Assembly: GCF_011516925.1 (NCBI RefSeq)
Contig: NZ_WOTG01000001.1
Coordinates: forward strand, 592,216-656,215
DNA from: Acetobacter fabarum
Lineage (GTDB): Bacteria > Pseudomonadota > Alphaproteobacteria > Acetobacterales > Acetobacteraceae
Reading direction: 5' to 3'
DNA: 64,000 bases
Part shown: positions 18,762 through 28,555 of the stretch, in pieces
Layout of the letters: every line of letters starts with the position of its first letter
How positions within the stretch are numbered: position 1 is the stretch's first letter
Made by a program: the position numbers and the translations under genes
Notes under the pieces: generated by a model
What the model saw: the letters and a program-made list of their open reading frames with translations, nothing else
Databases searched by the model: none
Told to the model about the DNA's origin: nothing

Positions 18762-20018
18762 GTGAAAATCATTATCCTTGGCGCAGGCGTGGTTGGCGTA
18801 ACCTCGGCTTGGTACCTCAACGCTTTGGGGCATGACGTAACTGTTATAGACCGCCAGCCCGCCCCTGCCCTGGAAACATCTTTTGCCAATGCGGGTCAGG
18901 TTTCACCCGGCTATTCCTCCCCCTGGGCAGCACCCGGCCTGCCCTGGCAGGCCATGACATGGATGCTGCACCCCCGCCACAGCCCGCTGGTCATTCGCAA
19001 ACGGCTGGATCTGGCCATGCTGCGCTGGTTGCGGCAACTGTTGAAAAACTGCAACGCGCAGTCTTACGCACTCAACAAGGCCCGCATGCTCCGCGTGGCC
19101 GAATATAGCCGCGATTGCCTTGACGCCCTGCGCGAGGAAACCGGCATGACCTATGATGACCGGCAGCAAGGGCTGATCCAGCTTTTCCGGACGGACCAAC
19201 AAATCAGCAAAAGCCAGCGCGACATGCGCCTGCTGGCCGAAAGCGGCATACCCCACCAGTTACTTGGCGTGGACGACATTCTGGACCAAGAACCGGGGCT
19301 ACGCCATTCAGCCCATCTGCTCAAAGGGGGGCTGTTCCTCCCCAATGACCAGTCGGGGGATGCGCATATCTTTACCCAAAGGCTGGCCCGCATGGCCGAA
19401 GCCAAAGGGGTGCGCTTTCTTTACAACACCACCATCAAGGGGCTGGATGCCACGGCAGGCACGGTTGTTTCCGTCAGGACCAGTGCCGGGCACCTGAGCG
19501 CAGATGCCTATGTTATGGCGCTGGGCAGCTACAGCGCCCGCCTGCTACGCCCACTTGGGCTACATCTGCCGATATACCCCGTTAAAGGCTATTCCCTGAC
19601 TCTCCCCTTAACAGATGAGAGCCATGCCCCGGTTTCTACGGTGAATGATGCGTTCTACAAAGTATCCATCACACGGCTGGGCAACCGGATACGGGTGGGC
19701 GGCACGGCGGAACTGACCGGGTATAACCTCAAGCTCAGCCCCGACCGGCGGGAAACACTGGAACTCTCTTTTTCCGAACTCTATGGCGGGGGCGACCTGA
19801 GTGCGGCCACATACTGGACCGGCCTGCGCCCCTGCACACCCGATGGCACACCCATTATTGGCCCGGCCACGCCCTTTGGGAACCTGTGGCTCAACACAGG
19901 CCACGGCACATTAGGCTGGACCATGGCCTGCGGCTCCGGCCGCCTGATTGCAGACATGATTGATGGCCGCAAAACCGATATTCCTGCGTTGGATCTGGCT
20001 TTAACCCGCTACGGTTAA
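18762..20018 (+). CDS. dadA: D-amino acid dehydrogenase small subunit-type FAD oxidoreductase
   Basis: The 418-residue DAO-family protein starts at a GTG preceded by AAGGATG. It has the dinucleotide-binding GAGVVG (7-12), the DadA-typical SFANAGQVSPGYSSPWA, and a C-terminal GLRPCTPDGTPIIG...NTGHGTLGWTMACGSG block. DadA oxidises D-amino acids, classically D-alanine, to 2-oxo acids and passes electrons to the respiratory chain. No alanine racemase gene is adjacent. Confidence 0.92.
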   Translation: MKIIILGAGVVGVTSAWYLNALGHDVTVIDRQPAPALETSFANAGQVSPGYSSPWAAPGLPWQAMTWMLHPRHSPLVIRKRLDLAMLRWLRQLLKNCNAQSYALNKARMLRVAEYSRDCLDALREETGMTYDDRQQGLIQLFRTDQQISKSQRDMRLLAESGIPHQLLGVDDILDQEPGLRHSAHLLKGGLFLPNDQSGDAHIFTQRLARMAEAKGVRFLYNTTIKGLDATAGTVVSVRTSAGHLSADAYVMALGSYSARLLRPLGLHLPIYPVKGYSLTLPLTDESHAPVSTVNDAFYKVSITRLGNRIRVGGTAELTGYNLKLSPDRRETLELSFSELYGGGDLSAATYWTGLRPCTPDGTPIIGPATPFGNLWLNTGHGTLGWTMACGSGRLIADMIDGRKTDIPALDLALTRYG

Positions 20019-20045
20019 ACGGCAGCCACCAGCCAGCAGACACAA

Positions 20046-20082
20046 GAAAAGGGCCGGAGAATTTCTTCCCCGGCCCTTTTAC
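20046..20082. terminator. Terminator between convergent dadA and the Ala/Lys/His-rich gene
   Basis: A 7-bp GC stem (20051-20057 with 20070-20076) has AAAA on the left and TTTT on the right, fitting bidirectional termination of two convergent genes. Confidence 0.75.
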
Positions 20083-20152
20083 TTTAAGGCTCTTATGCCT
20101 CCACATCACCAGTGGGCTGGCTTATGCCACCCCACCGCTGGATATGGCAGAC

Positions 20153-20446
20153 TTACTGAGCGGATTCAGCAGCCGGAGCAGCTTCACCTTCAGCAGCCTT
20201 CTTGGCGCCTTTTTTGGCGTGGTGCTTGCTGCCATGCTTGGCATGCTTTGCGTGCTTTTCAGCCTTCTTGCCTTCTTCAGCTGCTGCTGCGGGAGCTGCG
20301 GCTTCAGGAGCGGCAGGAGCTGCAACAGCCGGTGCGGAGGGAGCAGCAGGCGCTGCAGGTGCTGCGACTTCCTGTGCGAAGGAAGGAGCGGCAGCGCCCA
20401 TCAGAGCGACTGTGGAAAGAGCTGCGAGCAGACGACGAGAAATCAT
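20153..20446 (-). CDS. Exported Ala/Lys/His-rich low-complexity protein, Asr-like
   Basis: The 97-residue protein begins with a clear Sec signal (MISRRLLAALSTVALMGAAA, cleaved after SFAQ). The mature part is an Ala/Pro-rich stretch followed by a Lys/His/Ala-rich block (KKAEKHAKHAKHGSKHHAKK) and an acidic-Ala tail. This architecture and composition resemble the periplasmic acid-shock protein Asr of enterobacteria, but the similarity is of low-complexity type and does not prove homology. A basic, His-rich periplasmic protein could buffer protons or bind metal. It has its own 5' region with a possible hairpin. Confidence 0.72.
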   Translation of the reverse strand: MISRRLLAALSTVALMGAAAPSFAQEVAAPAAPAAPSAPAVAAPAAPEAAAPAAAAEEGKKAEKHAKHAKHGSKHHAKKGAKKAAEGEAAPAAESAQ

Positions 20447-20813
20447 TTCTTAAATCTCCAATACAACCGGCCAGAATTCCTTGAGTTTTACTGCACCATC
20501 CCGTGCAAAAAACATCAGCCGGTTTCTGACTACATGCATAACACGGCATAAACAGGCCGTCTGCGTTTAAAATTTGCGCAACATTTTCACTTATTATGAG
20601 TTTAACGCACTCGCGCCACATTTTTGCCTTATTGTGGGAGTCCCCAACAAAAAAACCGCACAAAAATGGCGGTTTTCCTTGGTTTGATGAAGAAGCACCC
20701 AGTTTTCAGGTCTGTAATGCACCCGAAAAAAGTGATTCTTGCCACAGAGTAACCTTAGTTCGCCCGTGCCCACAAAAAACAAGGGCCACGCTTACGCGTG
20801 GCCCTTGGGTCAA
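20447..20813. other. 367-base region between the Asr-like gene and typA
   Basis: No credible gene. It holds the promoter region of the leftward Asr-like gene, a small hairpin (20651-20659 with 20669-20676, A/T flanked, able to act as a weak terminator) and the typA terminator at its right end. Confidence 0.5.
20772..20806 (-). terminator. Intrinsic terminator of typA
   Basis: A perfect 11-bp stem (20781-20791 with 20796-20806, loop TTAC) is followed on the minus strand by a T-rich run, only a few bases after the typA stop. Confidence 0.93.
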
Positions 20814-22634
20814 TCAGCCTTCGCGGCTTTTGGACCGCTTTTTACGCTCGTTCGGGTCCAGGTAACGCTTACGCAGACGAATGGCCGAAGGGGTCACCTC
20901 CACCAGTTCATCGTCTTCAATGTAAGCAATCGCCTGTTCCAGAGACATGCGGCGCGGCGGGGTCAGCATCAGAGCGTCGTCCTTGCCGGATGCGCGCATG
21001 TTGGTCAGCTTCTTTTCACGAACCGGGTTAACTTCCAGATCGTTTTCACGCGAATGCTCGCCAATGATCATGCCGACGTAAACTTTTTCGCCAGCATCCA
21101 CAAACAGCGTGCCACGTTCTTGCAGGGAGAACAGGGAGTACGTTGTGGTGTTGCCATCTTCAGCCGAGATCAGCGAACCATTGCGGCGTCCTTCAATGCT
21201 GCCAGCATAAGACTGATAGCCATGGAACAGACGGTTCATGATACCTGTGCCGCGCGTGTCGGTCAGGAATTCGCCGTGGTAGCCGATCAGCCCGCGTGAA
21301 GGGATGATGAAGGTCAGGCGTACCTTGTCCCCACCGGAGGGGCGCATGTCCTGCATCTGGCCTTTACGCAGAGACATCTTCTCCACGACCACGCCGGAAT
21401 AGGGCTCGTCCACGTCAATGGTGACTTCTTCGTACGGTTCTTCGCGTTCACCGGTTTCTTCGTTCGTACGGAACAGCACGCGCGGACGGCCGATGGTCAG
21501 TTCAAACCCTTCACGGCGCATGGTTTCGATCAGCACACCAAGCTGAAGTTCACCACGGCCAGCCACTTCAAACGCTTCGCTTTCGGGGCTGTCGGTCACG
21601 CGAATAGCAATATTGCTTTCGGTTTCCTTGAACAGACGGTCACGAATCTGGCGGGACGTTACCTTTTTGCCTTCACGGCCACCCAGAGGGCCATCGTTCA
21701 GGCGGAAGGTCATGGACAGGGTCGGCGGGTCAACCGGAATGGCGTGCAGCGGTTCCACAATTTCAGGTGCTGCAATCGTATCCGGAATGGTGGCTTCGGA
21801 CAGACCGGCCACGGCCACGATGTCCCCTGCTTCCACTTCTTCAACCGCAACGCGTTCAAGGCCACGGAAGGAGAGCAGCTTGGTCAGGCGGCCCGTTTCA
21901 ACCACGGAGCCATCTGCGCGCAGCACCTTGACGGGCATGTTCACACGGGCACGGCCCTGTTCGACACGACCGGTGAGCACGCGCCCGAGGAAGTTGTCGT
22001 TTTCAAGGATTGTGGCCGTCATGGCGAACGGCTTTTCCTTGTCCAGCACGGGGGCGGGCACATGCTTGAGGATCAGGTCGAACATGGGGCTGAGGTCCTT
22101 GCGGGCCCCTTCCAGTTCCAGATCGGCCCAGCCCTGACGGCCAGAGGCGTACAGCATGGGGAAGTCGAGCTGTTCGTCATTCGCGCCAAGGGCTGCGAAC
22201 AGGTCAAACACTTCGTTATGAACTTCGTCGGGGCGGGCATCGCCACGGTCGATCTTGTTCACGACCACGATCGGCTTGAGCCCACGGGCCAGAGCCTTGC
22301 CCACAACGAACTTGGTCTGGGGCAGAGCGCCTTCTGCAGAGTCGACCAGCACAACCGCGCCGTCCACCATGCTCAGAATACGTTCCACTTCCCCGCCAAA
22401 GTCGGCGTGTCCGGGGGTGTCAATAATGTTGATGCGGGTATCTTTCCACACAACAGACGTGCATTTCGCCAGAATGGTAATACCACGCTCACGTTCCAGA
22501 TCATTGCTGTCCATGGCGCGTTCAGCAACGTGCTGATGCTCGTGGAAAGAGCCAGACTGTTTCAGCAGTTCGTCAACGAGAGTGGTCTTGCCATGATCGA
22601 CGTGTGCAATGATGGCGATATTGCGGATATCCAT
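20814..22634 (-). CDS. typA: Ribosome-associated GTPase TypA/BipA
   Basis: The 606-residue protein starting [19 protein letters not shown] has the family length of 605-615. GTPase motifs are AHVDHGKTT (G1), [12 protein letters not shown] (G3) and [10 protein letters not shown] (G4), followed by EF-G-like domains and the BipA-specific C-terminal domain. An open frame extends about 100 codons further upstream but lacks similarity and a ribosome site, so 22634 is taken as the start. TypA assists 50S assembly and stress adaptation, including cold. Confidence 0.97.
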   Translation of the reverse strand: MDIRNIAIIAHVDHGKTTLVDELLKQSGSFHEHQHVAERAMDSNDLERERGITILAKCTSVVWKDTRINIIDTPGHADFGGEVERILSMVDGAVVLVDSAEGALPQTKFVVGKALARGLKPIVVVNKIDRGDARPDEVHNEVFDLFAALGANDEQLDFPMLYASGRQGWADLELEGARKDLSPMFDLILKHVPAPVLDKEKPFAMTATILENDNFLGRVLTGRVEQGRARVNMPVKVLRADGSVVETGRLTKLLSFRGLERVAVEEVEAGDIVAVAGLSEATIPDTIAAPEIVEPLHAIPVDPPTLSMTFRLNDGPLGGREGKKVTSRQIRDRLFKETESNIAIRVTDSPESEAFEVAGRGELQLGVLIETMRREGFELTIGRPRVLFRTNEETGEREEPYEEVTIDVDEPYSGVVVEKMSLRKGQMQDMRPSGGDKVRLTFIIPSRGLIGYHGEFLTDTRGTGIMNRLFHGYQSYAGSIEGRRNGSLISAEDGNTTTYSLFSLQERGTLFVDAGEKVYVGMIIGEHSRENDLEVNPVREKKLTNMRASGKDDALMLTPPRRMSLEQAIAYIEDDELVEVTPSAIRLRKRYLDPNERKKRSKSREG

Positions 22635-22922
22635 GAAGTCGGCCTGATTGCTCCTGCGCGCCTTACCGCCTCCTCCGTGCTTGAAAGGGCGGTCAGCGAT
22701 CGCTGTGGTGTTTGCGTGGCGCACAGATAGCCCTCCCCGCACCAGAATGCACGTAAAATTCTTATGTCTGCCCCACATGGGGGTTGACCTGAGCCCTGTG
22801 TGCGTCAGAACCAGAGCGCCACGGCACAGGCCCGATAGCCCGCTCCAACGGGTTCCCCCCTGTGCGACTCCGCTGGTCTTTTTTGTTTTACGCCGCACCC
22901 GCCAACAACCCGGAAGGACCGC

Positions 22923-24080
22923 ATGCCGGGCCACACCCCCCCTTTAAATCCGCGCATCCAGTTCTGGCCTACGGCCACACTGACGTTTATGGGCCTTGTT
23001 TTTGGGCTGGTCATGGGGTTGGGCGCTCCCCTTTTTACGCTCGACCTGACAGATCTGGGGTACAGCACGGGCATGGTGGCGGCCAACAGCATGATGCATG
23101 CATTGGGCGCGCTGGGCATTGCGCCCTTCATGCCCCGTCTGGCCAGACGCCTTGGGCCGCGGCGTGCCATTTTTCTGGCCCTTATGGGGGCTGGGATTAC
23201 ACTTCTGCTTTTTCCGCTAAGCCATTCCATCTGGCCGTGGTTTCCGCTGCGTGTGCTGCTCGGGGCCTTTTGCGAGGTCATTCTGGTTCTCTCTGAAAGC
23301 TGGCTGAACCAGATAACAGACAACCATGCACGCGGCCGGGTGATGGGGCTTTACAACACACTGCTTTTTATTGGCATTGCCATAGGCCCGGCCCTGCTCA
23401 GCCTGACCGGCCGACAGGGGAACCTGCCATTTTTTGCCACTGCGGCCCTCCTGCTGCTGGGAGCTGCCGTAACACAGGCCCCATGGATGGTGGCCCCACC
23501 TCCTGCGGCGCCGACGCGGCACCGGCTCTGGCGTTACCTGTGGCTGGCCCCCATTGCCATTACCGCAACATTGCTGATTGCCATGCTGGATGCCGCAGCC
23601 ACCTCCTTTCTGGCACTTTATGCCATCCAGTCCGGCTGGAGCGAGCGGGCAGCCACCCTGCTGCTGAGCGTGATGCTGCTGGGGGCAACGGTCATGCAGG
23701 TGCCCATTGGCTGGATTGGAGACAGAACCAACCGGCGGTCCCTACAGATCATTCTGGCATTGCTGGCCTGTGGTGGCGCGTTGCTCTGGCCTTTGGCCAT
23801 GCACCAGCCTGCTTTTGCCTACCCGCTTATGTTTGTGTGGGATGGAGCATTTGCCAGCCTGTATTCCGTTGCCATGGCCGCCGCAGGCAACCGCTACCGC
23901 GATGGAGACCTGATTGCCATATACGCCCTGTGCTCGCTGGCATGGGGGCTGGGCAGCTTTACCGGCCCGGCCATAAGTGCGGCAGCCATGCAGGCCAGCC
24001 CCCACGGGCTTGCCCTTTTTGCCGCCACTTTGTGCGGGCTGTTTGCCCTGCTGCCCCTGATTTTGAAAAAGAGCGTGTAA
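22923..24080 (+). CDS. Major facilitator superfamily transporter
   Basis: The 385-residue integral membrane protein has about 12 hydrophobic segments and the MFS loop signatures ARRLGPRRA (after segment 2) and GDRTNRRS (middle loop). GGAAGGA lies just before the ATG. It resembles YcaD/UMF-type drug or metabolite carriers in size and motif pattern, but the substrate is unknown. It is divergent from typA. Confidence 0.87.
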   Translation: MPGHTPPLNPRIQFWPTATLTFMGLVFGLVMGLGAPLFTLDLTDLGYSTGMVAANSMMHALGALGIAPFMPRLARRLGPRRAIFLALMGAGITLLLFPLSHSIWPWFPLRVLLGAFCEVILVLSESWLNQITDNHARGRVMGLYNTLLFIGIAIGPALLSLTGRQGNLPFFATAALLLLGAAVTQAPWMVAPPPAAPTRHRLWRYLWLAPIAITATLLIAMLDAAATSFLALYAIQSGWSERAATLLLSVMLLGATVMQVPIGWIGDRTNRRSLQIILALLACGGALLWPLAMHQPAFAYPLMFVWDGAFASLYSVAMAAAGNRYRDGDLIAIYALCSLAWGLGSFTGPAISAAAMQASPHGLALFAATLCGLFALLPLILKKSV

Positions 24081-24157
24081 TACGCTCCCAACCCGCCGTG
24101 CCGCAGCTTATCCTGCCGCAAAGCCCTATTTACTGGCTTTAAAAAACAGAGGAGTGC

Positions 24158-25390
24158 TCAGGCCGGGCCAGCGCCTTGGGTATTCACCTGAAGGCTGTAA
24201 AGAGCCCCCCCTGCGCACATGAACAGCCAGTCCCGCTTGGGGCCGCCAAAGGTCAGGTTGGACACACCATGTGGCAGGCGGATGCGCCCGATCAAATGCC
24301 CTTCGGGGTTGAAGATGAACACCCCGCACAGGCCAAGTAGCCCGCTTACGCCACACCAGAGATTGCCATAAATATCGGCCTTGAGCCCGTCGGGAATCAT
24401 CTGGACCCCTTCAAAGCGCATATTGGTAAACAGCCTTGGATTGGAAAGGGGGAGTTCCTGCCTGTGCAGGTCAAACTCATGCACGGCCAGGTCCCCATCA
24501 TGCCCGCCGGCCCCACTCTGCCGCCCTGTGGAAATAACGTACAGGTGCGAAAAATCGGGCGAAAAACACAACCCGTTGGGGTTGGGCAACTGATCCTGCG
24601 TTAACACGACATCAATCCGCCCCGAAGGATCAACCCGGAACGTGTGGTCGGGCTGTTTGTGCATGCCGCCCACAGCGCCGATCAGTTCTTCCCCCACCCG
24701 CCAGCGAATACGCCCATCGGGGTTGGCCTCCCCCCCGGCAGCATCAGCGTGGCCTTCTGCAACGCTGTCTCCGTACCCCGGGTCCGTAAACCAGATACTG
24801 CCATCGGGGTGGGCAATCACATCATTGGGGGAACTCAGGGGCTTGCCCTCAAAATGGTCAGCCACCACATGCACCGACCCATCATGCTCCCAGCGCACAA
24901 CGCGGCGTAAAAAATGCTCGCAGGAAATCTGGCGGCCCTGATAATCAAACGTATTGCCGTTGGAATGGTAGGATTCCGGGCGAAAAACCGTAACCTCGCC
25001 TGTCTCCCACAAATAGCGGTACTGTCGGCTTGTTACCGTATCGCTAAACAGCAGGTATCGCCCTTCGGAGGACCATGCCGGCCCTTCTATCCACGTCCCG
25101 CCATTCCACACACGGTGGATGGTCGCATTACCGCTGACCAGATCGCGGAAAGAACGGTCAATAACCACCACATCAGGGTCTGGCGCGTAGGAAGGAGGCG
25201 CTTCCGGCCCCCATTGCCGGGGTGGCTGGGTGGTTACATCTGGCGGGAAAGCAGTCGCAGCGGCACCTGCACTGGCGGCCAGAGCTTTCTGGGGCATGCT
25301 CAGGCGTGGCAGCAGCAGACCGGCAGACAGGCCGGACAACCCCCTGAGCACATTGCGCCTGACCAGCCTGTTCCGTACTGAGGTTACCAT
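24158..25390 (-). CDS. Tat-exported SMP-30/gluconolactonase/LRE-like protein
   Basis: The 410-residue protein starts with a twin-arginine signal (VRRNVLRGLSG plus hydrophobic core, AxA site near residue 37). The mature part is a six-bladed SGL propeller with EGPAW (metal-binding Glu), PNDVIAHPDGSIWFTDPGYG and PNGLCFSPD motifs. Family members are metal-dependent lactonases such as gluconolactonase. With a periplasmic glucose dehydrogenase encoded in the same window, hydrolysis of glucono-lactone in the periplasm is a plausible role. AGGGGA precedes the ATG. Confidence 0.88.
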   Translation of the reverse strand: MVTSVRNRLVRRNVLRGLSGLSAGLLLPRLSMPQKALAASAGAAATAFPPDVTTQPPRQWGPEAPPSYAPDPDVVVIDRSFRDLVSGNATIHRVWNGGTWIEGPAWSSEGRYLLFSDTVTSRQYRYLWETGEVTVFRPESYHSNGNTFDYQGRQISCEHFLRRVVRWEHDGSVHVVADHFEGKPLSSPNDVIAHPDGSIWFTDPGYGDSVAEGHADAAGGEANPDGRIRWRVGEELIGAVGGMHKQPDHTFRVDPSGRIDVVLTQDQLPNPNGLCFSPDFSHLYVISTGRQSGAGGHDGDLAVHEFDLHRQELPLSNPRLFTNMRFEGVQMIPDGLKADIYGNLWCGVSGLLGLCGVFIFNPEGHLIGRIRLPHGVSNLTFGGPKRDWLFMCAGGALYSLQVNTQGAGPA

Positions 25391-25518
25391 CCAAGTCCCC
25401 TGCGCCTTACCCTGCCAGCAGGCCGCCCATACGGCCCACGCCTGGCCCCGCTTTCCCGCACATACCCTGCAACGGGGGGGCTGTCACCACCAGCAGGTTC
25501 CAGCATAGCGCATAGCGC

Positions 25519-26979
25519 TCAGGGGATTCTGGCAACCCTGAGCAGGTTGGTGGAACCACTCACGCCAAAGGGCACACCCGCAGCGATCACGACCGAATCC
25601 CCCGGAGCGCCAACCTGTGCACGGGCCACAACAGCCAGAGCCTCTTCCACCATGCGTTCTACCGTGGTGGATGCCGTATGCGGTGGGCTGACAAACGCCC
25701 GCACGCCCCACACAAGCGCCAGCCGCCGTGCGGCCTGCGCCGTGGGCGTAACCCCCAGCACCGGGCAGGTCGGGCGTTCACGCGCAATACGCAGGGCCGT
25801 AGCCCCCCTGTGCGTGTACGCCACAATGGCGGGAGAGCGCAGAGTAGCCGCAACCTGCTGGGTAGCACTGGCTATGGCGTCGGCCACATAGTCTTCCGGG
25901 GCAAGGCGGGCTGCGGCCATGTGGGCCTGCCAACCGGCATCCTGCTCCACCCGCCACAAAATACGGTTCATGATCCGCACCGCCTCACGCGGGTATTGCC
26001 CTGCGGCCGATTCTGCCGAGAGCATGACTGCATCGGCCCCATCAAACACCGCAGCGGCCACGTCCGATGCCTCGGCCCGTGTGGGGGTTGGCGCGGTTAT
26101 CATGCTTTCCAGCATCTGGGTGGCCACCACCACCGGTTTGCCCAGCCTGCGGGCCTCGCGGATAATCCGTTTTTGAATAAGGGGCACACTCTCTGGCGGC
26201 AGTTCCACCCCCAGATCCCCACGTGCCACCATAACCGCATCGCTCAGGGCCAGAATGGCAGACAGGTTTTCTACTGCCTGAGGTTTTTCCAGCTTGGCCA
26301 GCAATGCAGCCCGCTCACCCACAAGACTGCGGGCCTGCTCCAGATCTTCAGGCCGCTGCACAAAGGAGAGGGCCACATAATCCACCCCCAGCTCCAGCGC
26401 GTAGGCCAGATCCACCTTGTCCTTTTCCGTCAGGGCCGGAATGGGCAGCGCCACATCGGGCACATTCACCCCTTTATGGTCGGAGAGCGGGCCGCCAATT
26501 TCCACCCGCGTTGCCAGCCAGTCCGGCCCGGCCTGCTCCACCACTACAGCCAGTTTGCCATCATCCATCAACAGACGGCTGCCCGGTGTGGCCACCTTGA
26601 TAATTTCGGGGTGGGGGAGCTGCACGCGCGTGGCGTCCCCCAGTGTGTCGGACAGGTCAAACCTGAAAGGCGCACCCGGCACCAGTTCGACCTTACCATC
26701 CTTAAAACGCCCGACCCGCAGCTTTGGCCCCTGCATGTCAGCCAGAATACCAATCGGGCGGCCCAGTTCGGCCTCAACCTGCCTTACAAACGCGTGGCGG
26801 CTGGCATGGTCGGCATGTGTACCATGGGAGAAGTTGAAGCGGAACACATCCGCCCCTGCCAGAGCAAGGTCACGGATGGTTGCATAATCGGATGAAGCAG
26901 GGCCAAGTGTTGCAACAATTTTGGTGCGACAGGCCACTGCCTCTGTTTTTTTGCTATCCGGCGTTGTGACAAGAGACAT
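25519..26979 (-). CDS. pyk: Pyruvate kinase
   Basis: About 486 residues. The start at 26979 is preferred because AAGGAG lies 10 bases upstream; the open frame reaches 27000 only via TTG. Motifs: TKIVATLGPAS, FRFNFSHGTH, ADMQGPKLRVG, the active-site LAKLEKPQAVENL, and MVARGDLGVELP. It converts phosphoenolpyruvate and ADP to pyruvate and ATP. The C-terminal regulatory domain is present. Confidence 0.97.
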   Translation of the reverse strand: MSLVTTPDSKKTEAVACRTKIVATLGPASSDYATIRDLALAGADVFRFNFSHGTHADHASRHAFVRQVEAELGRPIGILADMQGPKLRVGRFKDGKVELVPGAPFRFDLSDTLGDATRVQLPHPEIIKVATPGSRLLMDDGKLAVVVEQAGPDWLATRVEIGGPLSDHKGVNVPDVALPIPALTEKDKVDLAYALELGVDYVALSFVQRPEDLEQARSLVGERAALLAKLEKPQAVENLSAILALSDAVMVARGDLGVELPPESVPLIQKRIIREARRLGKPVVVATQMLESMITAPTPTRAEASDVAAAVFDGADAVMLSAESAAGQYPREAVRIMNRILWRVEQDAGWQAHMAAARLAPEDYVADAIASATQQVAATLRSPAIVAYTHRGATALRIARERPTCPVLGVTPTAQAARRLALVWGVRAFVSPPHTASTTVERMVEEALAVVARAQVGAPGDSVVIAAGVPFGVSGSTNLLRVARIP

Positions 26980-27014
26980 AAAGCAGCTTCTCCTTAACAA
27001 TCCGCCGGAAAAAT

Positions 27015-28025
27015 TCAGGAGGGGCTGATCACGTCCTCAGCATCCACACCCCAGATGGCCCGGCGGGGCACCCATCCGTTATATTGCTTGACCGAGACCT
27101 TGCACCAGGCCGAGCCTGCTGCACACTCCCGGACCGAGCCAACCGTACCCGGCCGCAACACGGCCACTATGGCGGCATCTTCGCTGGCACCGGCGCGCAT
27201 GAACACCACACCGGGCATTTTTGCCGCATCCTGCGCCGTGCCAACACTGGCAATAACCCGAGCATCCATATGCCCCGGTGGCAAGGCCTTCTCGCCTTCC
27301 TTGCTGGCCTGCGCGGGCAAGGGTGTTTCATCCCCCGGAGGTTCACCGGGGATCAGAAAATCGCGTCCGCCAGCCAATGTGGCCTGCTGCATCCAGCCTT
27401 TTTGCCCGCTGGGGTCTTCCACCAGACGCCAGACATCAAATTCCCGTTCCACCCGCACCGGCATACCCCGGCGGTGATAGACCCACAGAATGGGAAAACG
27501 CTGCCCCGGCCCTGCCCGCATGTTCACTTCATCCGAACGCAGGGCAGCATAACGTGGCAGCGGCAGGCCGGTTACACTCCCCTTTGCAGGGTCGTTCTGC
27601 ACACCTGCATCGGGTGCACCCATGTCGGGCGTGCCGGGAGCAGGCGCGGCCACAGCGGCACCTGCCGCAGCCGTTGCAACCGCCGCACCCGCGGCAGCAG
27701 CGGCAACATGATGGTGCGCAGGAGCATGGTGTGCGGGCTTGGCCTGCGCGGTAGCGATCTCATGTTTTTTGTGATGCGCGCCTTTTTTGCTGCTCCGCGT
27801 AGCAGCGGCCTCATGCTTGCCTTTGGTTTTGGCCTTACCGCTCCCGGCCTTGTGCGCGGCTGTGGCCTGTGGGGCCGTCAGGGCATGTTTGTGGTGCTTG
27901 TGGAGCGGGGGTGCCACACCATCGGCCGCAACACCGGCAGACGCCGTGATGCCAGAAAAAGCTGCCATGCAGCCCGCCACGCAGGCAAGCAGACGAAACC
28001 GGAAAGAGGAACGAGTGCACATCAT
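27015..28025 (-). CDS. Exported SH3-domain protein with Lys/His/Ala-rich linker
   Basis: The protein has about 336 residues from the ATG at 28025 (a second ATG follows immediately). A Sec signal is followed by a long low-complexity linker rich in His, Lys and Ala (for example HKHHKHALTAPQ, KKGAHHKKHEIA) and an Ala-rich stretch. The C-terminal half contains two bacterial SH3-like repeats: RSDEVNMRAGPGQRFPILWVY, then a second copy near the C-terminus with VVFMRAGASEDAAIVAVLRP. Such proteins often bind or sit in the cell wall. The role is unknown. Confidence 0.82.
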   Translation of the reverse strand: MMCTRSSFRFRLLACVAGCMAAFSGITASAGVAADGVAPPLHKHHKHALTAPQATAAHKAGSGKAKTKGKHEAAATRSSKKGAHHKKHEIATAQAKPAHHAPAHHHVAAAAAGAAVATAAAGAAVAAPAPGTPDMGAPDAGVQNDPAKGSVTGLPLPRYAALRSDEVNMRAGPGQRFPILWVYHRRGMPVRVEREFDVWRLVEDPSGQKGWMQQATLAGGRDFLIPGEPPGDETPLPAQASKEGEKALPPGHMDARVIASVGTAQDAAKMPGVVFMRAGASEDAAIVAVLRPGTVGSVRECAAGSAWCKVSVKQYNGWVPRRAIWGVDAEDVISPS

Positions 28026-28159
28026 GGCTGCATCCCTGCCAAGAGAGTGACGCGGGGGCAAGAGGCCGCACACACTTCGCGCATGACTTTACGTTTCACA
28101 GCAGAACAGACTTGCGCCACAACCCTGTTCAAACCGGCCTTTGCATGCGCGCTCGCCCT

Positions 28160-28555
28160 TTAAAACACGAGTTGTCTGGCACGGCCTGCGCGGTCAAAAA
28201 AACTCGGCAGCCCTACGGTTTCAACCCCTGCCAGCAGGTCCTGCGCATTTAAGCCCAGTGTTTTTACGCCGGAGTCGCACACCATAAGGGTTGCCCCCAT
28301 ATCCACGACCGCATCACGCAGGTCATCCAACCCGGCAACACCTGCCTGCTCGCGCATACGCGCGCCTTCGGCAGCATCAAGCCCATTCCATTCCCGGCAA
28401 AAGGCGCAAACCCCGGCCCCCATGCCAAACAGCAGAACAGTCTGCCCCATGGCCGCAGCCGTGGCCGCCAGCATGTAAGCCGCATGAATACGCTCGTACC
28501 GGGACTCCACAACCAACAAGGCCAGATCGCAGGGGGGAGTATGCGCCTCAACCAT
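28160..28555 (-). CDS. DsrE-family small sulfur-relay-like protein
   Basis: A 131-residue Rossmann-like protein with the DsrE pattern: LALLVVESRYERIHAAYMLA at the start, a CAFC pair in the middle, and MVCDSGVKTLGL near the C-terminus, where the Cys could carry persulfide. The start at 28555 overlaps the end of the MoeB-like gene by 8 bases; 28573 is an alternative. The coupling to an E1-like adenylyltransferase suggests a sulfur-transfer role, which is inference. Confidence 0.8.
   Translation of the reverse strand: MVEAHTPPCDLALLVVESRYERIHAAYMLAATAAAMGQTVLLFGMGAGVCAFCREWNGLDAAEGARMREQAGVAGLDDLRDAVVDMGATLMVCDSGVKTLGLNAQDLLAGVETVGLPSFFDRAGRARQLVF

Noticed and set aside
22635..22934. 100-codon N-terminal extension of TypA
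   Set aside because: The family begins at MDIRNIAII; the extension has no similarity and occupies the divergent promoter region.
24119..24147. Hairpin between the MFS and SMP-30 genes as a terminator
   Set aside because: The stem exists, but the A-run lies on the wrong side for a T-tail in either useful direction.
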